From Pythium myriotylum (Eukaryota; Oomycota; Peronosporomycetes; Pythiales; Pythiaceae), in contig JALJCQ010000024.1 in the NCBI GenBank assembly GCA_023091665.1, positions 62,001 to 126,000 on the forward strand: a stretch of DNA of 64,000 nucleotides, read 5' to 3'. This document shows positions 1-12,388 of the stretch, piece after piece. The notes below the pieces were generated by a model, which worked only from the letters and a program-made list of their open reading frames with translations, made no database searches and was not told the DNA's origin. Made by a program: the position numbers and the translations under genes. How positions within the stretch are numbered: the stretch's first letter is position 1; each line of letters begins with the position of its first letter.

Positions 1-2429
1 TGACTGCAGTCGAAGTTCGCAACCGACTTCCGACCCGCGCTCAAGACTTGTACAAGTCGCCGTACGAAGAATGGTACGGGAAGAAGCCCTTGCTCGCCAA
101 CTTCAAGGTGTTCGGCTGCCATGCGTACGTCCACGTGCCCAAGGAGAAGCGGTCGAAGTTCGACGCCCGAGCCATCTTGTGTCGGTTCCTCGGCTACTCG
201 GACCACGAGAAGGCGTATCGGTTCGAAGAAATCGCAACCGGTCGGATCGTCATCAGTCGAGACGCGCAGTTCATGGAAGACACGTTCGACGATGGCAAGC
301 GCGAAGAACCCTGGAGCAAGTCCGTCGAGTTCCGCGATGATGAAGATGATCAAGATCAAGATGAAGCAACCGACAACCAAGATGATGAAGACATGGGTGA
401 GCAGCCAGCCTCACCAGCACCAAGTCAGCGCAGCTACGAGCGACCGGAGTGGCAACAGGGCCAGCGGTCGCAGCGTCCAGCAGCACCAGCATCGGCCCAG
501 CAGCCGAATGTCGACTACGCACCAGGGTCCAAGCGCCACTCTCGCACGCACTCGCTCGAGAACCTGGCTGAACCGCCAGTTGAGAAGCGCTACGGACGGG
601 TTGGTCGCACAAGTGGTGCGACTCCACCACCCACGCAAGGTCCAAGGACATCGCTCGAAGATCTGTCTGCACTGCTCACGTCGATCGAAGAGGAAGGCGA
701 AGAAGATGAAGACGAAGAAGGCGAAGACGTGCAAGAACAAGGGGGAGAAGACCAAGATTACGATCTCGAAGAGTTTGCTCTCGTCGTGAATTCAGGGGGA
801 GAGTTGCCGACATCGTTCAAGTCGGCGATGGAATCCGACGACGCCAGCAACTGGAAGGAAGCCTGCGACTCCGAGCTCGAGTCGCTCAAGAAGAACGAGA
901 CCTGGGACCTAGTCCCTTTGCCAGCCGGACGCAAGGCCATCACCAGCAAGTGGGTGTTCAAGGTCAAGGAAACCGCCGAAGGACTCGTCGAGCGGTACAA
1001 GGCTCGACTCGTTGCCAAGGGGTTCCTGCAGAAGTACGGCATCGACTTCGAAGAGACATTCGCACCCGTCGCCAAGTTCACGTCGATCCGGACCATCCTC
1101 AGCATCGCCGCTCGACACAAGCTCATGATCCATCAGATGGATGTCAAGACGGCGTTCCTGAACGGCAACCTCGACGAAGAAATCTACATGAAGCAGCCCG
1201 AAGGCTTCGTCGACCAGCGCCACCCCGACTACGTGTGCAAGCTCAAGCGCTCGCTCTACGGTCTCAAGCAGTCGCCACGCATGTGGAACCAGACCATCGA
1301 CGCCTTCATGCGCAAGGTCGGCTTCACCAAGTGCGAGATGGACCACTGCGTGTACGTCAAGCGGAGCGGCTCAGCGATGATCTTCGTGGTGATCTACGTC
1401 GACGACCTCATCCTCGCCTGCAACAGCCTCGAGTTGCTCACGGCGACCAAGCGTGCACTCAGCGAACGCTTCGAGATGTCCGACCTCGGCGAACTCAAGT
1501 ACTGCCTCGGCATGGAAGTTGATCAAGACCCCAAGTCCGGCGACGTGACCATGCGGCAGACCAAGTTCCTGCAGTCGATCCTGACCAAGTTCGGCATGCA
1601 AGACTGCAAACCAGTGAGGACCCCTCAAGACCCCGGACTCAAGCTGACCAAGGTTATGTGTGAAGGTGGTTGCAAGCACGAAGACACCATGAAGAACGTG
1701 CCGTACCGAAGTGCAGTCGGCGCACTCATGTACCTCATGGTCGGCACTCGACCAGACCTCGCAGCGGCAGTCGGCACACTCAGCCAGTTCGCCGCGGACC
1801 CGTGTCCAACACATTGGCAAGCTCTCAAGCGTGTGCTCCGGTATCTGCAAGCGACTCCGACGTACGGCCTGCAGTTCTCGGCATCGAACGACGGAAGACT
1901 GGTCGGCTACTCCGACGCCGACTGGGCTGGCGACATCGAGTCACGTCGAAGCACCAGCGGCTACGTGTTCATGCTCAACGGCGGATGCATCAGCTGGCGC
2001 AGCAAGAAGCAGCGAACTGTCGCCCTCTCCTCGACCGAAGCAGAGTACATGGCTCTATCGGAAGCGATCCAAGAAGCCGTGTGGCTCAAGGCGTTCCTGT
2101 GCGAACTCGGCGAAGTTGCAAGTGACCAAGCGCTCACGGTGTACGAAGACAACCAAGGTGCCATCGCGTTGGCCAAGAACCCCGAGTTCCACAAGCGCAC
2201 CAAGCACATCGACATTCGCTACCACTTCGTTCGTGAGAAGGTCGAGGACGGTCAAGTGTGTCTGCAGTATTGCCCGACCCAAGACATGCTTGCCGACATC
2301 ATGACCAAGCCGATCCCCACTGTCCAGTTCGACGTGCTCCGCACCAAGCTTGGTGTTCAAGACGCAGTCGAGTCGAGGGGGAGTGCTGAAGATGATGCGC
2401 CTCGAACCCAGCGTCATCATTCCAGTTGA
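1..2429 (+). CDS. Ty1/copia polyprotein, 3' part (window-truncated)
   Basis: This is the open reading frame of a copia element that enters the window in the integrase C-terminal region, read from base 3. Visible in order are the end of integrase ('[12 protein letters not shown]'), a long acidic and Gln/Pro-rich linker, reverse transcriptase with the catalytic 'YVDD' and '[10 protein letters not shown]' motifs, and RNase H with 'DADWAGD' and 'SSTEAEYMA'. The frame stays open to a TGA inside the start of the 3' LTR. A polypurine tract (GAGGGGGAG, 2375-2383) sits directly before the LTR. The product would copy retrotransposon RNA in cytoplasmic virus-like particles. No stop or frameshift is seen in the visible part, so the copy could be intact upstream of the window. 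It is nearly identical to element A. Confidence 0.95.
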   Translation, partial: TAVEVRNRLPTRAQDLYKSPYEEWYGKKPLLANFKVFGCHAYVHVPKEKRSKFDARAILCRFLGYSDHEKAYRFEEIATGRIVISRDAQFMEDTFDDGKREEPWSKSVEFRDDEDDQDQDEATDNQDDEDMGEQPASPAPSQRSYERPEWQQGQRSQRPAAPASAQQPNVDYAPGSKRHSRTHSLENLAEPPVEKRYGRVGRTSGATPPPTQGPRTSLEDLSALLTSIEEEGEEDEDEEGEDVQEQGGEDQDYDLEEFALVVNSGGELPTSFKSAMESDDASNWKEACDSELESLKKNETWDLVPLPAGRKAITSKWVFKVKETAEGLVERYKARLVAKGFLQKYGIDFEETFAPVAKFTSIRTILSIAARHKLMIHQMDVKTAFLNGNLDEEIYMKQPEGFVDQRHPDYVCKLKRSLYGLKQSPRMWNQTIDAFMRKVGFTKCEMDHCVYVKRSGSAMIFVVIYVDDLILACNSLELLTATKRALSERFEMSDLGELKYCLGMEVDQDPKSGDVTMRQTKFLQSILTKFGMQDCKPVRTPQDPGLKLTKVMCEGGCKHEDTMKNVPYRSAVGALMYLMVGTRPDLAAAVGTLSQFAADPCPTHWQALKRVLRYLQATPTYGLQFSASNDGRLVGYSDADWAGDIESRRSTSGYVFMLNGGCISWRSKKQRTVALSSTEAEYMALSEAIQEAVWLKAFLCELGEVASDQALTVYEDNQGAIALAKNPEFHKRTKHIDIRYHFVREKVEDGQVCLQYCPTQDMLADIMTKPIPTVQFDVLRTKLGVQDAVESRGSAEDDAPRTQRHHSS

Positions 2430-2742
2430 AGCTCGGCAGTTGAAGCTCGGCTGTAGAAGATTCTCCTGCAGAAGACTCTCCGTGGAAGATTCGACATGTG
2501 GAAGATTCGACATGTGGAAGATTCTCCGTCTGGTTCTGGTTTGAATCCAGTGCCACCCATCGACTTCGTTGAAGTATCCACGAAGTTAGTTTATGTTTGC
2601 ATATGTTTACGATAGGTAGGACATACATTTGATTACGGTAGCGTAGGACACACACAGACGGCTTAGAGGTAGCAGCAGCGAACTAAGTCCCGATCAATTC
2701 ACTTTGCATTTTGCATCCCACCAACCAAGCGACCTTCCAACA
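2384..2742 (+). repeat. LTR1 (3' LTR of the first copia element)
   Basis: 359 bp, beginning TGCTGAAG and ending CCTTCCAACA. It follows a polypurine tract on the left. On the right it does not meet host DNA but abuts an inverted pol fragment directly. Confidence 0.9.
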
Positions 2743-4939
2743 GTCCGGATCGACGTGAACTTGGCGACGGGTGCGAATGTCTCTTCGAAGTCGATGCCGT
2801 ACTTCTGCAGGAACCCCTTGGCAACGAGTCGAGCCTTGTACCGCTCGACGAGTCCTTCGGCGGTTTCCTTGACCTTGAACACCCACTTGCTGGTGATGGC
2901 CTTGCGTCCGGCTGGCAAAGGGACTAGGTCCCAGGTCTCGTTCTTCTTGAGCGACTCGAGCTCGGAGTCGCAGGCTTCCTTCCAGTTGCTGGCGTCGTCG
3001 GATTCCATCGCCGACTTGAACGATGTCGGCAACTCTCCCCCTGAATTCACGACGAGAGCAAACTCTTCGAGATCGTAATCTTGGTCTTCTCCCCCTTGTT
3101 CTTGCACGTCTTCGCCTTCTTCGTCTTCATCTTCTACGCCTTCCTCTTCGATCGACGTGAGCAGTGCAGACAGATCTTCGAGCGATGTCCTTGGACCTTG
3201 CGTGGGTGGTGGAGTCGCACCACTTGTGCGACCAACCCGTCCGTAGCGCTTCTCAACTGGCGGTTCAGCCAGGTTCTCGAGCGAGTGCGTGCGAGAGTGG
3301 CGCTTGGACCCTGGTGCGTAGTCGACATTCGGCTGCTGGGCCGATGCTGGTGCTGCTGGACGCTGCGACCGCTGGCCCTGTTGCCACTCCGGTCGCTCGT
3401 AGCTGCGCTGACTTGGTGCTGGTGAGGCTGGCTGCTCACCCATGTCTTCATCATCTTGGTTGTCGGTTGCTTCATCTTGATCTTGATCATCTTCACCGTC
3501 GCGGAACTCGACGGACTTGCTCCAGGGTTCTTCGCGCCTGCCATCGTCGAATGTGTCTTCCATGAACTGCGCGTCTCGACTGATGACGATCCGACCGGTT
3601 GCGATTTCTTCAAACCGGTACGCTTTCTCGTGGTCCGAGTAGCCGAGGAACCGACACAAGATGGCTCGGGCGTCGAACTTCGACCGCTTCTCCTTGGGCA
3701 CGTGGACGTACGCATGGCAGCCGAACACCTTGAAGTTGGCGAGCAAGGGCTTCTTCCCGTACCATTCTTCGTACGGCGACTTGTACAAGTCTTGAGCGCG
3801 GGTCGGAAGTCGGTTGCGAACTTCGACTGCAGTCATGACGGCTTCGCCCCAGTACTCGTCGGACAAGTTGGCATGGTGGAGCTTGCAACGACCACACTCA
3901 CCGATGGTTCGGTTCATGCGCTCCGCCACACCGTTCAACTGAGGCGTGTATGGCGGCGTGACGTCGTGCTCGATGCCACGCTTGCGGCAGAACTTGGCAA
4001 GTTTGGCCGACTGGTACTCGCCGCCGCCGTCGGTTCGAAGCACCTTGACTCGACGACCGGTTTGGTTCTCGGCCCGGTTGACGAACCCGACGAACTTGTC
4101 GTAGACTTCGTCCTTGGACCGCATCAGGTACAACTTGCACAGTCGAGACTTGTCGTCGGTGAAGGTGGCAAAGTACTTCATGCCGCCGAAAGTCGGAGTC
4201 TTCATGGGGCCGGCCACATCGCTGTACACGACGTCAAGCAGATTCGCAGACCGCTTGGTCGTGCCCGACTGGAACTTGACGCGAGTCAGCTTGCCGAGTG
4301 CACAGCCTTCACAGACCTCCCACTCCTGCACAGACCCGATATCGAGTCCGTCGGCGAGGTCCTTCTTGACGATGGCTTCGAGACCGCTGAAGCCGATGTG
4401 ACCGAGTCGGAGGTGCCACAGGTACGACTTGGACATGGCGCGACCTCGTCTTGTACTGGCGGCGTGGGCTGCTTCAGTCGACACTGGAGACATGTTGAGC
4501 TTGAACAGACCCTTGCCGATACGAGTGCCGATGGTCCGCTTGGCGCCCTTGAGAACGACGAAGCAACCGTCCTTGTCGAACGTCACGGGAGCAACGTCCT
4601 CCGTGAATCTTCCGACCGAGAACAGGTTGCGGCTGAGCTTGGGGATATGCCACACGTTGGTGAGCAAACCCTTCTTGACACCGCTTGGAGTCTTCATCGA
4701 CATGAGAATGTCTCCCACGCCAACTGCTTGGACCGTGCCATCATCGGCCAGATGCACGTCGACTGGGTCAATCTTCTTGTAGTTCATCATGAACTGCTTG
4801 GTTCGCGACATGTGCTGAGTCGCACCCGAGTCGACCAACCACGCCGTGGATTGACTCGACTTGCCTTGGGTCTTCCCGACCGAGAACAGGTACTCGCCGG
4901 GGTCTTCATCTCGCGCAAGGTTCGCTCGCTGGAACCGTT
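2743..4939 (-). pseudogene. Inverted copia gag-pol fragment between two + LTRs
   Basis: This is a 2197-bp internal fragment in reverse orientation. It runs from just after the zinc knuckle/GN repeat ('[14 protein letters not shown]'), through protease ('VDSGATQHM'), integrase and the acidic linker, to the first part of reverse transcriptase ('KFTSIRT'). The frame is open throughout, and its length equals the matching stretch of element A (6154-8350), so there is no net indel. Both ends join LTR termini exactly: LTR1's right end and LTR2's left end. It lacks gag, the YVDD half of RT and RNase H, so it cannot be autonomous. Confidence 0.9.
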
Positions 4940-5296
4940 TGTTGAAGATGATGCGCCTCGAACCCAGCGTCATCATTCCAGTTGAAGCTCGGCAGTTGAA
5001 GCTCGGCTGTAGAAGATTCTCCTGCAGAAGATTCTCCGTGGAAGATTCGACATGTGGAAGATTCGACATGTGGAAGATTCTCCGTCTGGTTCTGGTTTGA
5101 ATCCAGTGCCACCCATCGACTTCGTTGAAGTATCCACGAAGTCAGTTTATGTTTGCATATGTTTACGATAGGTAGGACATACATTTGATTATGGTAGCGT
5201 AGGACACACAGACGGCTTAGAGGTAGCAGTAGCGAACTAAGTCCCGATCAATTCACTTTGCATTTTGCATCCCACCAACCAAGCGACCTTCCAACA
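4940..5296 (+). repeat. LTR2 (5' LTR of element A)
   Basis: 357 bp, TGTTGAAG...CCTTCCAACA. U3 contains repeated GAAGCTCGGC and AGAAGATTCTCC blocks and two copies of a 16-bp unit GTGGAAGATTCGACAT. An 8-bp inverted repeat (GACTTCGT/ACGAAGTC) lies in the middle. Confidence 0.92.
5251..5266 (+). promoter_or_regulatory. Inr-FPR-like core promoter in LTR2
   Basis: ATTCACTTTGCATTTT is close to the oomycete core promoter consensus GCTCATTYYNCAWTTT (initiator plus flanking promoter region). It lies about 30 bp before the LTR end. It is conserved in the other LTRs I read. Its function as the retrotransposon start site is inferred, not shown. Confidence 0.5.
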
Positions 5297-5300
5297 GGTT

Positions 5301-6076
5301 ATGAGCCCAAGCCCAGCCGACTCTGCCTCCACCGACTTCGCCTCCCCAGCCTTCGCCATGGATTCGACCACCCCAGCCCGCATCAACAAGTTCGACGGAA
5401 CCAACTTCCACACATGGAAGTTCAAGATGCAGATGGTGCTCGAAGAACGCGACGTCTGGGAAGTTGTCTGTGGAGAGGTCAAACTCGAGCAGTGCCAGAC
5501 CGACGCGGACCGAGCCCTCTTCAAGAAGAAGTCTCGCAAGGCGCTCGCGATGATCTGTCTCGCGATGGAAGACTCGCAGCTCCCGCTGGTTCGGTCGGCG
5601 AGTGGTGCGCAAGATGCATGGTCAAGACTGGAAGAACACTTCGAGAAGAAGAGCCTTGCCAACAAGCTCTTTCTTCGTCGTCGTTTCTTCACGACCATGA
5701 TGGAAGAAGGTGACGATGTGCTCACGCACATCAACAAGCTCAAGACCCTGGCCGAGCAACTCGACGCAGTCGGCGCTCCGGTCAGCGAAGACGACTTGGT
5801 GATCACGCTTCTCGGCAGTCTCAGCGAGTCGTACCAGTTCCTCATCACGGCGTTGGAGTCGCGTGTCGACGCGCTCACGTGGGAACTCGTGACGTCTCGG
5901 CTGCTCCATGAAGACATGAAGCGCAAGGAGCAAGGTGGCGACGGAGCCACGCTTGGCCAAGCGTTCATGACAAGTGACGCGAAGCCCAAGGGCCGTGCAG
6001 TCAAGAAGACTGGCACGTGCAACTACTGCGGCAAGATCGGTCATTGGGCCGCGGAGTGCCACTCGCGTGTCAAGGA

Positions 6077-6110
<34 letters not shown>

Positions 6111-9100
6111 TCCGGCGGCAACGGCAACGGCAACGGAAACGGCAACCCTCGGCAACGGTTCCAGCGAGCCAACCTTGCGCGAGATGAAGACCCCGGCGAG
6201 TACCTGTTCTCGGTCGGGAAGACCCAAGGCAAGTCGAGTCAATCCACGGCGTGGTTGGTCGACTCGGGTGCGACTCAGCACATGTCGCGAACCAAGCAGT
6301 TCATGATGAACTACAAGAAGATTGACCCAGTCGACGTGCATCTGGCCGATGATGGCACGGTCCAAGCGGTTGGCGTGGGAGACATTCTCATGTCGATGAA
6401 GACTCCAAGCGGTGTCAAGAAGGGTTTGCTCACCAACGTGTGGCATATCCCCAAGCTCAGCCGCAACCTGTTCTCGGTCGGAAGATTCACGGAGGACGTT
6501 GCTCCCGTGACGTTCGACAAGGACGGTTGCTTCGTCGTGCTCAAGGGCGCCAAGCGGACCATCGGCACTCGTATCGGCAAGGGTCTGTTCAAGCTCAACA
6601 TGTCTCCAGTGTCGATTGAAGCAGCCCACGCCGCCAGTACAAGACGAGGTCGCGCCATGTCCAAGTCGTACCTGTGGCACCTCCGACTCGGTCACATCGG
6701 CTTCAGCGGACTCGAAGCCATCGTCAAGAAGGACCTCGCCGACGGACTCGACATTGGGTCTGTGCAAGAGTGGGAGGTCTGTGAAGGCTGTGCACTCGGC
6801 AAGCTGACTCGCGTCAAGTTCCAGTCGGGCACGACCAAGCGGTCTGCGAATCTGCTTGACGTCGTGTACAGCGATGTGGCCGGCCCCATGAAGACTCCGA
6901 CTTTCGGCGGCATGAAGTACTTTGCCACGTTCACCGACGACAAGTCTCGACTGTGCAAGTTGTACCTCATGCGGTCCAAGGACGAAGTCTACGACAAGTT
7001 CGTCGAGTTCGTCAACTGGGCCGAGAACCAAACCGGTCGTCGAGTCAAGGTGCTTCGAACCGACGGCGGCGGCGAGTACCAGTCGGCCAAACTTGCCAAG
7101 TTCTGCCGCAAGCGTGGCATCGAGCACGACGTCACGCCGCCATACACGCCTCAGTTGAACGGTGTGGCGGAGCGCATGAACCGAACCATCGGTGAGTGTG
7201 GTCGTTGCAAGCTCCACCATGCCAACTTGTCCGACGAGTACTGGGGCGAAGCCGTCATGACTGCAGTCGAAGTTCGCAACCGACTTCCGACCCGCGCTCA
7301 AGACTTGTACAAGTCGCCGTACGAAGAATGGTACGGGAAGAAGCCCTTGCTCGCCAACTTCAAGGTGTTCGGCTGCCATGCGTACGTCCACGTGCCCAAG
7401 GAGAAGCGGTCGAAGTTCGACGCCCGAGCCATCTTGTGTCGGTTCCTCGGCTACTCGGACCACGAGAAGGCGTACCGGTTTGAAGAAATCGCAACCGGTC
7501 GGATCGTCATCAGTCGAGACGCGCAGTTCATGGAAGACACATTCGACGATGGCAGGCGCGAAGAACCCTGGAGCAAGTCCGTCGAGTTCCGCGACGGTGA
7601 AGATGATCAAGATCAAGATGAAGCAACCGACAACCAAGATGATGAAGACATGGGTGAGCAGCCAGCCTCACCAGCACCAAGTCAGCGCAGCTACGAGCGA
7701 CCGGAGTGGCAACAGGGCCAGCGGTCGCAGCGTCCAGCAGCACCAGCATCGGCCCAGCAGCCGAATGTCGACTACGCACCAGGGTCCAAGCGCCACTCTC
7801 GCACGCACTCGCTCGAGAACCTGGCTGAACCGCCAGTTGAGAAGCGCTACGGACGGGTTGGTCGCACAAGTGGTGCGACTCCACCACCCACGCAAGGTCC
7901 AAGGACATCGCTCGAAGATCTGTCTGCACTGCTCACGTCGATCGAAGAGGAAGGCGTAGAAGATGAAGACGAAGAAGGCGAAGACGTGCAAGAACAAGGG
8001 GGAGAAGACCAAGATTACGATCTCGAAGAGTTTGCTCTCGTCGTGAATTCAGGGGGAGAGTTGCCGACATCGTTCAAGTCGGCGATGGAATCCGACGACG
8101 CCAGCAACTGGAAGGAAGCCTGCGACTCCGAGCTCGAGTCGCTCAAGAAGAACGAGACCTGGGACCTAGTCCCTTTGCCAGCCGGACGCAAGGCCATCAC
8201 CAGCAAGTGGGTGTTCAAGGTCAAGGAAACCGCCGAAGGACTCGTCGAGCGGTACAAGGCTCGACTCGTTGCCAAGGGGTTCCTGCAGAAGTACGGCATC
8301 GACTTCGAAGAGACATTCGCACCCGTCGCCAAGTTCACGTCGATCCGGACCATCCTCAGCATCGCCGCTCGACACAAGCTCATGATCCATCAGATGGATG
8401 TCAAGACGGCGTTCCTGAACGGCAACCTCGACGAAGAAATCTACATGAAGCAGCCCGAAGGCTTCGTCGACCAGCGCCACCCCGACTACGTGTGCAAGCT
8501 CAAGCGCTCGCTCTACGGTCTCAAGCAGTCGCCACGCATGTGGAACCAGACCATCGACGCCTTCATGCGCAAGGTCGGCTTCACCAAGTGCGAGATGGAC
8601 CACTGCGTGTACGTCAAGCGGAGCGGCTCAGCGATGATCTTCGTGGTGATCTACGTCGACGACCTCATCCTCGCCTGCAACAGCCTCGAGTTGCTCACGG
8701 CGACCAAGCGTGCACTCAGCGAACGCTTCGAGATGTCCGACCTCGGCGAACTCAAGTACTGCCTCGGCATGGAAGTTGATCAAGACCCCAAGTCCGGCGA
8801 CGTGACCATGCGGCAGACCAAGTTCTTGCAGTCGATCCTGACCAAGTTCGGCATGCAAGACTGCAAACCAGTGAGGACCCCTCAAGACCCCGGACTCAAG
8901 CTGACCAAGGCCATGTGCGAGGGTGGTTGCAAGCACGAAGACACCATGAAGAACGTGCCGTACCGAAGTGCAGTCGGCGCACTCATGTACCTCATGGTCG
9001 GCACTCGACCAGACCTCGCAGCGGCAGTCGGCACACTCAGCCAGTTCGCCGCGGACCCGTGTCCAACACACTGGCAAGCTCTCAAGCGTGTGCTCCGGTA

Positions 9101-9686
9101 TCTGCAAGCGACTCCGACGTACGGCCTGCAGTTCTCGGCATCGAACGATGGAAGACTGGTCGGCTACTCCGACGCCGACTGGGCTGGCGACATCGAGTCA
9201 CGTCGAAGCACCAGCGGCTACGTGTTCATGCTCAACGGCGGATGCATCAGCTGGCGCAGCAAGAAGCAGCGAACTGTCGCCCTCTCCTCGACCGAAGCAG
9301 AGTACATGGCTCTATCGGAAGCGATCCAAGAAGCCGTGTGGCTCAAGGCGTTCCTGTGCGAACTCGGCGAAGTTGCAAGCGACCAAGCGCTCACGGTGTA
9401 CGAAGACAACCAAGGTGCCATCGCGTTGGCCAAGAACCCCGAGTTCCACAAGCGCACCAAGCACATCGACATTCGCTACCACTTCGTTCGTGAGAAGGTC
9501 GAGGACGGTCAAGTGTGTCTGCAGTATTGCCCGACCCAAGACATGCTTGCCGACATCATGACCAAGCCGATCCCCACTGTCCAGTTCGACGTGCTCCGCA
9601 CCAAGCTTGGTGTTCAAGACGCAGTCGAGTCGAGGGGGAGTGCTGAAGATGATGCGCCTCGAACCCAGCGTCATCATTCCAGTTGA
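5301..9686 (+). CDS. Ty1/copia gag-pol polyprotein, intact (element A)
   Basis: A 1461-residue single-frame polyprotein in the copia order. The parts are: Gag (UBN2-like '[14 protein letters not shown]' near residues 26-40); CCHC zinc knuckle '[14 protein letters not shown]' (about 240-253); an Asn-Gly repeat; aspartic protease 'DSGA' (about 321); GAG-pre-integrase H/C finger; integrase with D525, D588, E624 (DD35E spacing); a long acidic linker; reverse transcriptase with 'YVDD' near 1118-1121; and RNase H 'DADWAGD' near 1291. The first ATG (5301) lies within the primer-binding segment. A second in-frame ATG at 5358 (GCCATGG context, MDSTTPAR...) is an equally good start. No -1 frameshift separates gag from pol, so the gag:pol ratio must be set some other way. 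The termination codon is 45 bp inside the 3' LTR. All catalytic residues are present, so this copy may be autonomous. Confidence 0.95.
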
Positions 9687-9997
9687 AGCTCGGCAGTTGA
9701 AGCTCGGCTGTAGAAGATTCTCCTGCAGAAGACTCTCCGTGGAAGATTCGACATGTGGAAGATTCGACATGTGGAAGATTCTCCGTCTGGTTCTGGTTTG
9801 AATCCAGTGCCACCCATCGACTTCGTTGAAGTATCCACGAAGTTAGTTTATGTTTGCATATGTTTACGATAGGTAGGACATACATTTGATTATGGTAGCG
9901 TAGGACACACAGACGGCTTAGAGGTAGCAGTAGCGAACTAAGTCCCGATCAATTCACTTTGCATTTTGCATCCCACCAACCAAGCGACCTTCCAACA
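9641..9997 (+). repeat. LTR3 (3' LTR of element A)
   Basis: 357 bp, TGCTGAAG...CCAACA. It is followed without spacer by an internal copia fragment that starts at GAGTCGCGTG. Confidence 0.92.
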
Positions 9998-12063
9998 GAG
10001 TCGCGTGTCGACGCGCTCACGTGGGAACTCGTGACGTCTCGGCTGCTCCATGAAGACATGAAGCGCAAGGAGCAAGGTGGCGACGGAGCCACGCTTGGCC
10101 AAGCGTTCATGACAAGTGACGCGAAGCCCAAGGGCCGTGCAGTCAAGAAGACTGGCACGCGCAACTACTGCGGCAAGATCGGTCATTGGGCCGCGGAGTG
10201 CCACTCGCGTGTCAAGGACAACGGCAACGGCAACGGCAACTCCGGCGGCAACGGCAACGGCAACGGAAACGGCAACCCTCGGCAACGGTTCCAGCGAGCC
10301 AACCTTGCGCGAGATGAAGACCCCGGCGAGTACCTGTTCTCGGTCGGGAAGACCCAAGGCAAGTCGAGTCAATCCACGGCGTGGTTGGTCGACTCGGGTG
10401 CGACTCAGCACATGTCGCGAACCAAGCAGTTCATGACGAACTACAAGAAGATTGACCCAGTCGACGTGCATCTGGCCGATGATGGCACGGTCCAAGCGGT
10501 TGGCGTGGGAGACATTCTCATGTCGATGAAGACTCCAAGCGGTGTCAAGAAGGGTTTGCTCACCAACGTGTGGCATATCCCCAAGCTCAGCCGCAACCTG
10601 TTCTCGGTCGGAAGATTCACGGAGGACGTTGCTCCCGTGACGTTCGACAAGGACGGTTGCTTTGTCATGCTGAAGGGCGCCAAGCGGACCATCGGCACTC
10701 GTATCGGCAAGGGTCTGTTCAAGCTCAACATGTCTCCAGTGTCGATTGAAGCAGCCCACGCCGCCAGTACAAGACGAGGTCGCGCCATGTCCAAGTCGTA
10801 CCTGTGGCACCTCCGACTCGGTCACATCGGCTTCAGCGGTCTCGAAGCCATCGTCAAGAAGGACCTCGCCGACGGACTCGATATCGGGTCTGTGCAGGAG
10901 TGGGAGGTCTGTGAAGGCTGTGCACTCGGCAAGCTGACTCGCGTCAAGTTCCAGTCGGGCACGACCAAGCGGTCTGCGAATCTGCTTGACGTCGTGTACA
11001 GCGATGTGGCCGGCCCCATGAAGACTCCGACTTTCGGCGGCATGAAGTACTTTGCCACCTTCACCGACGACAAGTCTCGACTGTGCAAGTTGTACCTGAT
11101 GCGGTCCAAGGACGAAGTCTACGACAAGTTCGTCGGGTTCGTCAACCGGGCCGAGAACCAAACCGGTCGTCGAGTCAAGGTGCTTCGAACCGACGGCGGC
11201 GGCGAGTACCAGTCGGCCAAACTTGCCAAGTTCTGCCGCAAGCGTGGCATCGAGCACGACGTCACGCCGCCATACACGCCTCAGTTGAACGGTGTGGCGG
11301 AGCGCATGAACCGAACCATCGGTGAGTGTGGTCGTTGCAAGCTCCACCATGCCAACTTGTCCGACGAGTACTGGGGCGAAGCCGTCATGACTGCAGTCGA
11401 AGTTCGCAACCGACTTCCGACCCGCGCTCAAGACTTGTACAAGTCGCCGTACGAAGAATGGTACGGGAAGAAGCCCTTGCTCGCCAACTTCAAGGTGTTC
11501 GGCTGCCATGCGTACGTCCACGTGCCCAAGGAGAAGCGGTCGAAGTTCGACGCCCGAGCCATCTTGTGTCGGTTCCTCGGCTACTCGGACCACGAGAAGG
11601 CGTACCGGTTTGAAGAAATCGCAACCGGTCGGATCGTCATCAGTCGAGACGCGCAGTTCATGGAAGACACATTCGACGATGGCAGGCGCGAAGAACCCTG
11701 GAGCAAGTCCGTCGAGTTCCGCGACGATGAAGATGATGAAGATCAAGATGAAGCAACCGACAACCAAGATGATGAAGACATGGGTGAGCAGCCAGCCTCA
11801 CCAGCACCAAGTCAGCGCAGCTACGAGCGACCGGAGTGGCAACAGGGCCAGCGGTCGCAGCGTCCAGCAGCACCAGCATCGGCCCAGCAGCCGAATGTCG
11901 ACTACGCACCAGGGTCCAAGCGCCACTCTCGCACGCACTCGCTCGAGAACCTGGCTGAACCGCCAGTTGAGAAGCGCTACGGACGGGTTGGTCGCACATA
12001 TGGTGCGACTCCACCACCCACGCAAGGTCCAAGGACATCGCTCGAAGATCTGTCTGCACTGCT
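9998..12063 (+). pseudogene. Copia gag-pro-int fragment between converging LTRs
   Basis: This 2066-bp internal fragment starts in Gag ('[12 protein letters not shown]') and ends in the linker before RT ('SLEDLSALL'). It keeps the zinc knuckle region, protease and the whole integrase core in an open frame. Its Asn-Gly repeat is two repeat units (12 bp) shorter than in element A, and the first zinc-knuckle Cys is replaced by Arg ('[10 protein letters not shown]'). The left end abuts LTR3 and the right end abuts the inverted LTR4. It has no RT or RNase H and is non-autonomous. Confidence 0.9.
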
Positions 12064-12388
12064 TGTTGGAAGGTCGCTTGGTTGGTGGGATGCAAAATGC
12101 AAAGTGAATTGATCGGGACTTAGTTCGCTACTGCTACCTCTAAGCCGTCTGTGTGTCCTACGCTACCATAATCAAATGTATGTCCTACCTATCGTAAACA
12201 TATGCAAACATAAACTGACTTCGTGGATACTTCAACGAAGTCGATGGGTGGCACTGGATTCAAACCAGAACCAGACGGAGAATCTTCCACGGAGAATCTT
12301 CTGCAGGAGAATCTTCTACAGCCGAGCTTCAACTGCCGAGCTTCAACTGGAATGATGACGCTGGGTTCGAGGCGCATCATCTTCAACA
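12064..12388 (-). repeat. LTR4 (3' LTR of element B, short form)
   Basis: 325 bp, with TGTTGGAAGG on the + strand at its left and TTCAACA at its right. It lacks the two 16-bp GTGGAAGATTCGACAT units that most other LTRs here carry. Confidence 0.9.

Larger units (their letters stand above)
4940..9997 (+). mobile_element. Full-length Ty1/copia element A
   Basis: This is a complete 5058-bp LTR retrotransposon. The 5' LTR is 4940-5296 and the 3' LTR 9641-9997, both 357 bp with TGYTG...CAACA termini. I see about three differences between them (TGTTG/TGCTG, AAGATT/AAGACT, AAGTCAG/AAGTTAG). Directly after the 5' LTR is GGTTATGAGCCC (5297-5308), which resembles the initiator-Met-tRNA primer site TGGTATCAGAGC of many copia elements. 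The polypurine tract GAGGGGGAG is 9632-9640. The 5-bp flanks (CCGTT left, GAGTC right) do not match, so no target-site duplication remains; both flanks are other copia fragments. Confidence 0.95.

Noticed and set aside
3456..4985. Long open frame (about 500 codons) on the + strand opposite the inverted copia fragment
   Set aside because: It is the antisense shadow of the pol frame. GC-rich codon use in this family leaves few stops on the opposite strand, and the same shadows recur opposite every copy (for example 5622-7637 and 20613-22619).
5265..5300. Polyprotein start inside the LTR (frame open from TTG at 5265)
   Set aside because: The codon is TTG, not ATG, and lies at the very end of U5. 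ATG 5301 or 5358 is more plausible in a eukaryote.
4940..9997. 5-bp target-site duplication for element A
   Set aside because: The flanks are CCGTT and GAGTC, which do not match directly or as complements.
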